In this document: in pieces, positions 1-5,918 of the stretch
Numbering within the stretch: the stretch's first letter is position 1
Layout of the letters: every line of letters starts with the position of its first letter
Source: Chloroflexota bacterium
Lineage (GTDB): Bacteria; Chloroflexota; UBA4733
Direction: 5' to 3'
Assembly (NCBI GenBank): GCA_025980355.1
Contig: JAICXR010000206.1
Coordinates: forward strand, 1 to 6,412
Length of the DNA stretch: 6,412 bases
Program-made: the position numbers and the translations under genes
The notes under the pieces: generated by a model
Seen by the model: the letters and a program-made list of their open reading frames with translations, nothing else
What the model was told of the DNA's origin: nothing
Databases searched by the model: none

Positions 1-1590
1 CTCGTCGCAGTAGAGCGCTTCGGCCGCCATCCCCCCCAGGATGAAGGCCAGTCGCGCCTCCAACAGGGAGCGGGTGAAGAGGCGACGATCCTCGTCGGAC
101 GACACCCGGGTGAAGCCGCCGGCGGCACCGCGCGAGACGACGGAGACCTTTTCGACGCGCCCCAGCAGCGGATATTCGACGGCGACCAGGGCATGTCCCA
201 ACTCGTGGATGGCGACGCGACGGCGCTCGTCGTCGCTCAACCGCCGGACGGTGCCCAGGCCCATCGCCACGCGCTCCAGGGCATAGGAGAGGTCGGCGCG
301 TTCGATCAACTCATGCTTTTGCCGGATCGCCGCCAGCGCCGCCTCATTGAGCAGGTTCTCCAGGTCGGCGCCGCTCATGCCGGAGGTCTCCCGGGCCAGG
401 TCGGCCAGCGACACGCTCGGCGCAAACTGCTTACCACGGGCGTGGACCGCCAGGATCTGCTCCCGCGCTTCCCGGTCCGGCAGGTCGACGTGCACGTGGC
501 GATCGAAACGGCCCGGCCGCAGTAGCGCCGGGTCCAGTACATCCATCCGGTTGGTGGCGGCGATCACCACCACGCTCTCCGTCCCGGAGAAGCCGTCCAT
601 CTCCGTCAGCAGCTGATTAATCGTCTGCTCGTACTCGCTCTGACCGCCGCTGGACTGGCCCGTGCGGCGGCGGCCCACCGCGTCGATCTCGTCGATGAAG
701 ATAATCGCGGGCTGCTGCTTGCGGGCCTGGGCGAACAGTTCCCGCACGCGGCGCGCCCCCATGCCGACAAACATCTCCACGAAGTCGGCACCGCTGGCGG
801 CGTGGAAGTGGGCATTCGCCTCGCCGGCGACGGCACGGGCGAGCAACGTCTTGCCAGTCCCCGGCGGGCCGATCAGCAGGACGCCGCGCGGGCAGCGCGC
901 CCCCAGTCGGGTGAAGGAGTCCGGGTCGCGCAAGAAGCGGACGACCTCCTCCAGATCTTCGCGCACCGCTTCCAGGCCGGCGACATCGGCAAACTGCGCG
1001 GTGCGCGGGGTGCGCTTACGCTTGTTGACGCCGGTTCGCGGCATGCTCCGGGCCAGATACCAGGTGAGAAAGACGAGAAACGCGCCGAAAGCAACCATGG
1101 CGATCACGGAGACAATGGCGCCGGAGATCGCCGCTACTTGCGCCAGGCCGCCGGACGGCGGAGAACGCTCTTCATCGACGGCCAGTTGCCCGGTCAGGAC
1201 GCGGGCCTGCGGCACCAGATCCCAGATCGGGGTGCTGTCATATTTCGGTGCCCAGATGACCGCTCCCGGCATGGTCGCCACTAATCGATCCGGATAGACG
1301 ACGAGTTGCACCTGTTGGCCCGCAGTGAGGTCGCCGTTCACCTCGGTCAATAACTGACCGATGGCCACCTGCTTGGCGCTCGCCGGCACCCCCGGAATCG
1401 TGGCCGGAGTGCGACTGGCGACATAGTGCCAGCCCAGCACCGTCAGCAAGCCGACGATCAGCCCGATCAGCGCCGGCTGCAGCACCCGTTGCCGCCCCGG
1501 GCGGCGCGAGGGCGGCCGCTGGTGTTCGTGGTCGGCCGGCGTGCGGCCGGCAGGCTGGCCTCGATCACGCCCGAACGGTACATTGCGCAA
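1..1590 (-). CDS. ftsH: ATP-dependent zinc metalloprotease FtsH, divergent form (C-terminus beyond the left edge)
   Basis: FtsH is a membrane-anchored AAA+ protease that unfolds and degrades membrane and damaged cytosolic proteins. This strand encodes 530 residues before the window ends. In order: a Pro/Arg-rich cytoplasmic tail (1-35), TM1 (about 38-56), an extracytoplasmic domain of about 95 residues, TM2 (about 155-179), then the AAA+ module. Visible motifs are Walker A GPPGTGKT (241-248), pore loop FVG (274-276), Walker B IIFIDE (296-301), sensor Asn347, and arginine-finger candidates Arg361 and Arg364 in RPGRFDR. The zinc motif is HELGH (462-466); most FtsH have HEAGH. The third zinc ligand, an Asp about 75 residues later in the family, would lie just past the edge. 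The TTG start at 1590 is chosen because GGAG lies six bases upstream and an in-frame TAG at about 1624 closes the frame. A GTG at 1485, just before TM1, is the alternative. Family assignment is very secure; the exact start is less so. Confidence 0.95.
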   Translation of the reverse strand, partial: MRNVPFGRDRGQPAGRTPADHEHQRPPSRRPGRQRVLQPALIGLIVGLLTVLGWHYVASRTPATIPGVPASAKQVAIGQLLTEVNGDLTAGQQVQLVVYPDRLVATMPGAVIWAPKYDSTPIWDLVPQARVLTGQLAVDEERSPPSGGLAQVAAISGAIVSVIAMVAFGAFLVFLTWYLARSMPRTGVNKRKRTPRTAQFADVAGLEAVREDLEEVVRFLRDPDSFTRLGARCPRGVLLIGPPGTGKTLLARAVAGEANAHFHAASGADFVEMFVGMGARRVRELFAQARKQQPAIIFIDEIDAVGRRRTGQSSGGQSEYEQTINQLLTEMDGFSGTESVVVIAATNRMDVLDPALLRPGRFDRHVHVDLPDREAREQILAVHARGKQFAPSVSLADLARETSGMSGADLENLLNEAALAAIRQKHELIERADLSYALERVAMGLGTVRRLSDDERRRVAIHELGHALVAVEYPLLGRVEKVSVVSRGAAGGFTRVSSDEDRRLFTRSLLEARLAFILGGMAAEALYCDE

Positions 1591-1800
1591 GGCAGGCTCC
1601 AGGTGTCCCCATTTCTTTCCAGACTACCACAGCAGGCCCGGGTCCCCTGGATGGGCCACGCCGGGGGTAGGACCGATGCCCGGCCCTCGCCAGCTCCGCC
1701 ATGGAGTACAGTCCACGATGATCACTGCCGCCTGAACCCGCCGCGCGTTCCACGCTCAGGTCGGGAGGGGCCAGGCTACGCCAGGCGGAGCGCAAGGGAG
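1591..1800. other. Non-coding spacer between divergent ftsH and the tRNA pair
   Basis: I find no credible gene here. Open frames on both strands give Arg/Pro/Gly-rich translations with no domain and no good ribosome binding site. The stretch must hold the ftsH promoter on the minus strand. The best candidate is an extended -10, TGG-TAGTCT, at 1621-1629 on the minus strand, but no convincing -35 lies at the right distance. Confidence 0.5.
1597..1600 (-). promoter_or_regulatory. Ribosome binding site supporting the TTG start of ftsH
   Basis: On the minus strand GGAG is followed by six bases and then TTG at 1590. No ATG or GTG exists in frame between the upstream stop and this TTG, and the next GTG (1485) has no comparable Shine-Dalgarno sequence. 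Confidence 0.55.
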
Positions 1801-1830
1801 TTGCCCGCTCCCCGCAAAACCTGCTAAACT
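1801..1830 (+). promoter_or_regulatory. Candidate promoter of the tRNA-Ile/tRNA-Arg unit
   Basis: TTGCCC (1801-1806) and TAAACT (1825-1830) are separated by 18 bases, and TGC directly before the -10 gives an extended -10. Predicted initiation near 1837 would leave a leader of about 17 bases before tRNA-Ile. It is the only good sigma70-like pair just upstream. Call by inspection only. Confidence 0.55.
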
Positions 1831-1853
1831 ATGGCGCTCGTGATGGAAGTCAC

Positions 1854-1927
1854 GGGCGCATAGCTCAGCTGGTTAGAGCGCTGCCCTGATAAGGCAGAGG
1901 TCCCTGGTTCGAGTCCAGGTGCGCCCA
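1854..1927 (+). tRNA. trnI: tRNA-Ile (anticodon GAT)
   Basis: The full cloverleaf can be drawn. The acceptor GGGCGCA (1854-1860) pairs with TGCGCCC (1920-1926), with discriminator A1927. The D stem is GCTC/GAGC. The anticodon stem CTGCC/GGCAG encloses loop CTGATAA, with anticodon GAT at 1888-1890. The T stem CCTGG/CCAGG encloses TTCGAGT. The 3' CCA is not encoded, because CGG follows the discriminator, so it must be added by nucleotidyltransferase. In many bacteria tRNA-Ile(GAT) lies in the rRNA spacer; here it is next to tRNA-Arg, 21 bases upstream of it, with no rRNA visible. It reads AUC and AUU codons. Confidence 0.98.
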
Positions 1928-1948
1928 CGGTGTCATGAGGCACCATCC

Positions 1949-2021
1949 GCCCCGGTAGCTCAGTGGATAGAGCGATAGCCTCCGGAGCTATAGGCCGCAC
2001 GTTCGAGTCGTGTCCGGGGCG
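1949..2021 (+). tRNA. trnR: tRNA-Arg (anticodon CCG)
   Basis: The acceptor GCCCCGG (1949-1955) pairs with CCGGGGC (2014-2020), with discriminator G2021. The D stem is GCTC/GAGC. The anticodon stem ATAGC/GCTAT encloses loop CTCCGGA, with anticodon CCG at 1982-1984. The T stem GCACG/CGTGT, closed by one G-T wobble, encloses TTCGAGT. The 3' CCA is not encoded. It reads the CGG arginine codon, which is frequent in this GC-rich window. It is probably cotranscribed with the tRNA-Ile gene upstream. Confidence 0.97.
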
Positions 2022-2029
2022 CGGATTCC

Positions 2030-2093
2030 CATCATCGGCGCGGCCGTCTGCTGCTGCCTTGATCAGCCCCACCAGAACGCCGCGCCGATGATG
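2030..2093. repeat. Perfect 15-bp inverted repeat at the convergent tRNA-Arg/exchanger junction
   Basis: The left arm CATCATCGGCGCGGC (2030-2044) is the exact reverse complement of the right arm GCCGCGCCGATGATG (2079-2093), with a 34-base loop. The right arm lies in the last codons of the exchanger gene and the loop contains its stop codon. The hairpin starts nine bases after tRNA-Arg. Neither strand has a T-run after the stem, so it is not a standard intrinsic terminator. It could still protect 3' ends or limit read-through in both directions. Confidence 0.75.
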
Positions 2094-3127
2094 CCGTAGA
2101 GACCCATGAGGGCGACTCCCTCCAACCAGTTTGTCTCCCCGTCGTAGATGGCGATCAGGCCGAGCACGGCGGCAAGGCCGAGGACGACCAGCAGCATCGC
2201 GGGCATGACGAGGGTCAGCGCCGCGCCGCCGACCAGGTAGCTCAGGACGACCAGGATCGGCGTGAGGCCCAGCGCCACCTGCAACGAACTGTTCAAGATG
2301 ATGCTGAGGGCATAGTCCGACTTGTTGGCCGCCGCTAGGCGAACGCCCACGACGTTCTCCACGGCGTTGCCGGCGATCGCCACGATCACCAGGCCAGTAA
2401 AGGTCTGGGAGATATGCAAGAGCTCGATCGTCGGCGTCAGGCTGTCGACGAACCACTCGGAGACAAAGGCGGCGGCGATGGCGGCAACCAGCAGGATCGC
2501 CACGGTGAGCGACATGGGCCAGGCCGCCGCCGAATCTTTCGCTTCCAGCGGCACGCTCGACGCCCCACCGCCGAGCGAAAAGGGGATGCTGGCGGCGAAG
2601 ACGACCAGCAACAGCAGGGCACAAGCGAGGCTCAGCGCGCTCGCGTGCGCGGCCGCCGGCGTGTGCAAGCCAACGGCGAGCGTGGGCACGATCAAGGCGG
2701 CCACCGCCAGCAGCGTCAGCGTCGTGATCGCCCGGGGCGCCTCCGCCTGGAAATGCTGCGTGCCGTTCTTAACCCCGCCGACGAACAGGGCAAGCCCGAG
2801 CACCAGGAGGCTATTGGCGAGCACCGACCCGATCAGCGCCGCCTGAACAAGAGCGACCAGGCCGGCGCGCAGGCTGAAGATGCCGATGAAAAGCTCCGGA
2901 AGGTTGCCCAATGCCGACTGCAAGACGCCGGTCGCCCCGGCCGAGAGGCGCTGCCCGAGCTGGTCGATGGCCTGACCGATCAGCGCGGCTAAGACCGCCA
3001 GTCCCACGCCGGAGACGACAAAGACGAGCAGCGGCGGGAGGCCAAGCACGTGGAAGATGCCGGAGAGCACCGTGGTGACCGCCGCGATGAGGAGGGTCGC
3101 GCGTTCGCTGCGTCGAAATGCGGACAC
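2063..3127 (-). CDS. cax: CaCA-family cation/proton antiporter (Ca2+/H+ exchanger type)
   Basis: This is a polytopic inner-membrane protein of 354 residues, a usual length for bacterial CAX exchangers, which export Ca2+ or related cations in exchange for protons. Most of the chain is hydrophobic, about eleven helices by eye. The two internal alpha repeats are recognisable. Repeat 1 has GNLPELFIG (about 74-82) followed by GSVLANSLLVLG (100-111). Repeat 2 has GNAVENVVG (253-261) followed by NSSLQVALG (279-287). Each carries the conserved acidic residue (Glu in PEL and in VEN). A charged stretch before the second half (LEAKDS) probably forms the cytoplasmic loop. I prefer the GTG at 3127, because AGGTAGGA lies five bases upstream; a TTG at 3148 would add seven residues but lies upstream of that site. 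The gene diverges from the adenosyltransferase gene and converges on the tRNA pair. The ion carried cannot be told from sequence. Confidence 0.92.
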   Translation of the reverse strand: MSAFRRSERATLLIAAVTTVLSGIFHVLGLPPLLVFVVSGVGLAVLAALIGQAIDQLGQRLSAGATGVLQSALGNLPELFIGIFSLRAGLVALVQAALIGSVLANSLLVLGLALFVGGVKNGTQHFQAEAPRAITTLTLLAVAALIVPTLAVGLHTPAAAHASALSLACALLLLVVFAASIPFSLGGGASSVPLEAKDSAAAWPMSLTVAILLVAAIAAAFVSEWFVDSLTPTIELLHISQTFTGLVIVAIAGNAVENVVGVRLAAANKSDYALSIILNSSLQVALGLTPILVVLSYLVGGAALTLVMPAMLLVVLGLAAVLGLIAIYDGETNWLEGVALMGLYGIIGAAFWWG

Positions 3128-3132
3128 AATGT

Positions 3133-3140
3133 TCCTACCT
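3133..3140 (-). promoter_or_regulatory. Ribosome binding site deciding the exchanger start
   Basis: AGGTAGGA on the minus strand lies five bases before the GTG at 3127. A start at the TTG (3148) would put this site inside the coding sequence, so the GTG is the better start. Confidence 0.6.
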
Positions 3141-3158
3141 ACTATCAATGCCGCCGCC

Positions 3159-3187
3159 TTGGCGGGCGAGCTTCCAGGTACGATATA
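3159..3187 (+). promoter_or_regulatory. Candidate promoter of the adenosyltransferase gene
   Basis: TTGGCG (3159-3164) and GATATA (3182-3187) are 17 bases apart. Initiation near 3194 would give a leader of about 57 bases. A second -10-like box, TACTAT (3207-3212), lacks a matching -35. Its complement TATAGT, read on the minus strand, could serve the exchanger. Call by inspection only. Confidence 0.4.
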
Positions 3188-3204
3188 CCCCGGTACACCG
3201 GAAG
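3171..3204. repeat. Imperfect inverted repeat around the candidate -10, possible operator
   Basis: CTTCCAGGTAC (3171-3181) and GTACACCGGAAG (3193-3204) form an imperfect inverted repeat; the GGTAC and GGAAG blocks pair. It flanks the GATATA box between the divergent exchanger and adenosyltransferase genes. A regulator dimer bound here could affect both. This is inferred from position alone. Confidence 0.35.
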
Positions 3205-3250
3205 CCTACTATACGAACCACCACCTCGACGGGGACAGGATGACACCAGG

Positions 3251-3958
3251 ATGGATGGCGAAGCAACCCCCGCCCGCCCCACCGCCGGCGGGCCGGCGAC
3301 GGCCGGCCAGCAACCGGTGCGCCGGCCGCGCCGGAACCCGCCGGTCACCACCCGTACCGGCGATACCGGCTACACCGACCTGATCGGCGAGCACGAGCTG
3401 CCGAAATATGAGGCCCGCATCGAGGCGAATGGCACCTTGGATGAGGCCAACTCCGTGCTCGGCCTGGCCCGCGCCAGCACGCGCCACCAACGGCTGAAGC
3501 AGATCATCTACGACCTGCAGAGCACGCTCTACGGCGTCATGGCCGAGATCGCCATGAGCGGCCACCCCGACCGCGCCGAAACCCTGGTCAGCGACATCCA
3601 GGTCGGCCAGGTCGAGCAGTTGATGGAGGAACTGAAGGGGCAGATCGAGCTGCCGCGCGAATTCATCACGCCGGGCGCGACCCAGGTCGGTGCGATGCTC
3701 GACGTCAGTCGCGGCGTGGTGCGCCGCGCGGAGCGCCAACTGGCCCTGCTCACCCACCGCCGGGTCCTCACCAATGGCGCCCTCCTCCGCTACGTCAATC
3801 GGGCCTCGGATTTCCTGTTCGTGCTCGCCCGCTACGAAGAGTTCCTGGAAGGGCGCCTGCCCGACCGGCCCCGCCGCCGCGGCCACCGGCCCCACCCCGC
3901 CCAGGAGCCGCTCTTCCCGGACGACGAGCTGGCGCTGCTGCAGTCCGGTCGCCCGTAA
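3251..3958 (+). CDS. pduO: PduO-type ATP:cob(I)alamin adenosyltransferase
   Basis: This family transfers the adenosyl group of ATP to cob(I)alamin, making adenosylcobalamin for B12-dependent mutases, reductases and dehydratases; it is a cytosolic trimer. The 235-residue product shows the family order. TRTGDTG (34-40) is the N-terminal ATP-binding segment. GTLDEANS (61-68) carries the Asp of the family salt bridge. FITPG (138-142) is the loop whose Phe helps displace the lower cobalt ligand. RRAER (158-162) is the arginine-rich helix at the ATP site. NRASD (183-187) is followed by FLFVLAR. About 31 Pro/Arg-rich residues precede the core and about 30 Arg/Pro-rich residues follow it; both tails look disordered. 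The ATG at 3251 is the only reasonable start near the core, with ACAGGA ten bases upstream. No other B12 gene is in view and no cobalamin riboswitch box is seen upstream. Family assignment is strong although several positions differ from the consensus. Confidence 0.9.
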   Translation: MDGEATPARPTAGGPATAGQQPVRRPRRNPPVTTRTGDTGYTDLIGEHELPKYEARIEANGTLDEANSVLGLARASTRHQRLKQIIYDLQSTLYGVMAEIAMSGHPDRAETLVSDIQVGQVEQLMEELKGQIELPREFITPGATQVGAMLDVSRGVVRRAERQLALLTHRRVLTNGALLRYVNRASDFLFVLARYEEFLEGRLPDRPRRRGHRPHPAQEPLFPDDELALLQSGRP

Positions 3959-4010
3959 CACGATTGTAGCGCCGCATCATCTAGTGGAACGTACAATTAC
4001 GGGGCACCCG

Positions 4011-4019
4011 TGCTATACT
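4011..4019 (+). promoter_or_regulatory. Extended -10 promoter for rho
   Basis: TGC-TATACT (4011-4019) is a near-ideal extended -10. The -35 region is weak (CGTACA at 3990-3995, 18-base spacing), as is common when the extended -10 is present. Initiation near 4026 would give a leader of about 167 bases before the GTG start of rho. Confidence 0.6.
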
Positions 4020-4025
4020 GCCGTG

Positions 4026-4192
4026 GCAGTCGCGTAGGAAGCGGCCGGGGAATGGCTCCGACCCACCGCTGCGCACAACGTCCCCAGTCCTTCAGGAACG
4101 TTCTCTGGGATGGCTGCGCGGCAGCTATCGCCGCATCCGGCATCGCCGTCGCTTCCCGCGGGAACGCCGGTAACAGCAATGGAGCAAACACC
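4026..4192 (+). promoter_or_regulatory. Long structured 5' leader of rho
   Basis: Between the predicted start of transcription and the rho start codon are about 167 bases with several self-complementary elements. CCCAG (4083-4087) pairs with CTGGG (4105-4109) around palindrome GAACGTTC. GCTG/CAGC forms a small hairpin near 4113-4125. CCGGC (4137-4141) pairs with GCCGG (4166-4170) around the perfect 12-base palindrome TTCCCGCGGGAA (4153-4164). In E. coli rho is autoregulated by attenuation in its leader, so this leader may play the same role. The structure is not computed and the role is inferred. Confidence 0.4.
4181..4184 (+). promoter_or_regulatory. Ribosome binding site deciding the rho start
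   Basis: GGAG is followed by eight bases and then GTG at 4193. Rho-like sequence begins directly after this GTG. The in-frame ATGs at 4010 and 4052 would add 61 or 47 residues unlike Rho, and the first overlaps the predicted -10. Confidence 0.7.
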
Positions 4193-5806
4193 GTGAATGC
4201 GAGTGACCTGACAGAGCGGACCATGGTCGACCTCCGGCGCCTGGCTCGTTCCTTAGATCTCGTTGGCGTCGCCAGCTTGCGAAAGCAAGAGCTCGTCGCA
4301 CGTCTCCTGGCCGCCCAGGAGGACGGCGGTGCGACGCCCACCGCCGATTTTGTACCGCCGGCCGCGGACGCGGCGAACGGCACCTCGGCCCGCGAGGAGG
4401 CGGTGGGTAGCACGACCGGCCACACCAGCCATGAGGACATCGCTCCATTGGCGGCAGCCAACGCCGGCATGAGCGACGACCGGGCAAGCGACATAACGCT
4501 GGCGGTGGCTGGTACCGTCCAGGCCGATGCGGCCGCGGCCACCGATGGCGACGTCGCCCACACGAACGGCAGAACCCACTGGCAATCGCCTGAGGCCGAA
4601 CCGACAGCGAGCCCGGCTGACGACCGCGACGGCCCGGCGGGCGAGGCCGACGCCGCCGAGTCGGCGGTCGCCGTCCGCCTGGCGGAACCGCCGGAGGAGC
4701 ACGTCTTCGCCCACGGCGTCCTGGACGCCGCCGATGCCGGCCACGGCTTTCTCCGACCGTACCGCTTCATGCCCGGGCCGGACGATGTCTATGTGTCCCA
4801 ATCCCAGATCCGGCGCTTCGGCCTGCGGACCGGCGATATGATCTCCGGGCAGGTGCGACCGCCGAAGGACAACGAGCGCTACTTCAGCCTCCTACGCGTG
4901 GAAGCGGTGAACGGCCAGGACCCCGACACCGCGACGCGCCGGCCGCATTTCGAGACGCTGACGCCGATCTTCCCCCAGGAAGCCTTCAACCTCGAGACGA
5001 GCCAGCAGAATTTGTCGCAGCGCCTGATCAACCTGGTCGCCCCCATCGGCCGTGGCCAGCGCGGCCTCATCGTCTCGCCGCCCAAGGCCGGCAAGACGAT
5101 GCTCCTCAAGCAGATCGCCAACGGCATCATCGCCAACCATCCCGACATCCACCTCATGGTCGCCCTCATCGGTGAACGCCCCGAGGAAGTGACCGATATG
5201 AAGCGCTCGGTGCAGGGCGAAGTCGTCAGTTCCACCTTCGATGAGGATACCGAGAATCACACGCGGGTCGCGGAAATGGCGCTGGAACGCGCAAAGCGGC
5301 TGGTGGAAGCGGGGCGCGACGTGGTGATCCTGCTCGACTCCATCACCCGGCTGGTGCGCGCCTACAACCTGGCGGTGCCCCCCAGCGGGCGCACGCTGAG
5401 CGGCGGCGTCGACCCGTCCGCCCTCTACCCGCCGAAGCGCTTCTTCGGCGCCGCCCGCAACCTGGAGGAAGGCGGCAGCCTCACCATCATCGCCACCTGC
5501 CTGGTGGACACCGGCAGTCGCATGGACGAGGTGGTGTACGAGGAGTTCAAGGGTACCGGCAACCTGGAGATCCATCTGGAGCGCCGCCTGGCGGAAAAGC
5601 GTGTCTACCCGTCGGTGGATATCCTGCGCTCCAGCACCCGCCGGGAGGAGCTCCTCCTGGACGAGGTGACGTTACGCCAGGTCTGGATGATGCGGCGTAT
5701 GCTGACCCAGATCGGCGAGGGCGGGTACGAGTCGCTGCTGCGCACGATGTCCAAGACCGCCAACAACCGAGAGTTCCTCCGCTCGCTGTCCAAGGACAGT
5801 TTGTAG
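4193..5806 (+). CDS. rho: Transcription termination factor Rho with long N-terminal insert
   Basis: Rho is a hexameric RNA-dependent ATPase and translocase that ends transcription of untranslated RNA. The product is 537 residues against 419 in E. coli. Residues 1-43 form the helical Rho_N domain. Residues about 45-168 are an Ala/Asp/Glu/Thr-rich, probably disordered insert. The cold-shock-like primary RNA site spans about 172-240, with VYVSQSQIRRF and the YFSLLRV strand. The ATPase core has Walker A PPKAGKT (296-302), catalytic Glu328 in GERPEEVT, Walker B LLDS with Asp382, the Q-loop LSGGVD, the R-loop EFKGTGN and the arginine finger Arg483 (STRREELL). Every core motif is intact, so it should be active. 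One difference is Gly327, where E. coli has Asp210 beside the catalytic Glu. The end FLRSLSKDSL is typical of the family. It appears to be transcribed alone from its own promoter, though read-through from the upstream adenosyltransferase gene is possible as no terminator is visible between them. Confidence 0.98.
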   Translation: MNASDLTERTMVDLRRLARSLDLVGVASLRKQELVARLLAAQEDGGATPTADFVPPAADAANGTSAREEAVGSTTGHTSHEDIAPLAAANAGMSDDRASDITLAVAGTVQADAAAATDGDVAHTNGRTHWQSPEAEPTASPADDRDGPAGEADAAESAVAVRLAEPPEEHVFAHGVLDAADAGHGFLRPYRFMPGPDDVYVSQSQIRRFGLRTGDMISGQVRPPKDNERYFSLLRVEAVNGQDPDTATRRPHFETLTPIFPQEAFNLETSQQNLSQRLINLVAPIGRGQRGLIVSPPKAGKTMLLKQIANGIIANHPDIHLMVALIGERPEEVTDMKRSVQGEVVSSTFDEDTENHTRVAEMALERAKRLVEAGRDVVILLDSITRLVRAYNLAVPPSGRTLSGGVDPSALYPPKRFFGAARNLEEGGSLTIIATCLVDTGSRMDEVVYEEFKGTGNLEIHLERRLAEKRVYPSVDILRSSTRREELLLDEVTLRQVWMMRRMLTQIGEGGYESLLRTMSKTANNREFLRSLSKDSL

Positions 5807-5814
5807 GGCCCTGC

Positions 5815-5833
5815 CCACGGTCGCCCGCCGTGG
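5815..5833 (+). terminator. Weak hairpin after rho, doubtful terminator
   Basis: CCACGG (5815-5820) and CCGTGG (5828-5833) form a six-base-pair stem with a seven-base loop, nine bases past the rho stop. A competing pairing is GGGCC (5806-5810) with GGCCC (5832-5836). No T-run follows, so intrinsic termination is unlikely; end formation could be Rho-dependent. Confidence 0.2.
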
Positions 5834-5912
5834 CCCGGACCGAGGGAGCCGGCGCGTCGACCAGGGCGTGACTTGTCGGCACGCCAAAGGAGCGGCCACC
5901 GCGCCAGTTCGA

Positions 5913-5918
5913 TATACT
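5913..5918 (+). promoter_or_regulatory. Candidate -10 for the secreted-protein gene
   Basis: TATACT within GATATACTGC lies about 50 bases before the GTG at 5967. No good -35 is found 16-18 bases upstream. The box shares TATACTGC with the rho promoter region (4014-4021). Confidence 0.4.

Noticed and set aside
1426..1827. 133-codon plus-strand open frame across the ftsH 5' end and spacer
   Set aside because: It is antisense to the FtsH N-terminus, has an Arg/Pro-rich translation and no ribosome binding site.
1949..2062. Possible integration site at the tRNA 3' end
   Set aside because: I found no direct repeat of the tRNA-Arg 3' end elsewhere in the window, and no integrase or phage gene is present.
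1824..2624. Minus-strand open frame of 266 codons overlapping both tRNA genes and the exchanger 3' end
   Set aside because: Its C-terminal part, with APGLEPGTSALSGQRSNQLS, is the translated antisense of tRNA-Ile, a known annotation artefact; the rest is a shadow of the exchanger.
3128..3250. Possible cobalamin riboswitch before the adenosyltransferase gene
   Set aside because: No conserved B12-box sequence is visible and the gap of 123 bases is too short for the full riboswitch plus a promoter.
3209..3961. 250-codon minus-strand open frame opposite the adenosyltransferase gene
   Set aside because: It is a mirror of a strongly supported gene in GC-rich DNA and shows no domain of its own.
4253..5575. 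Long minus-strand open frames opposite rho
   Set aside because: They are GC-driven shadows; the plus strand carries every Rho motif.
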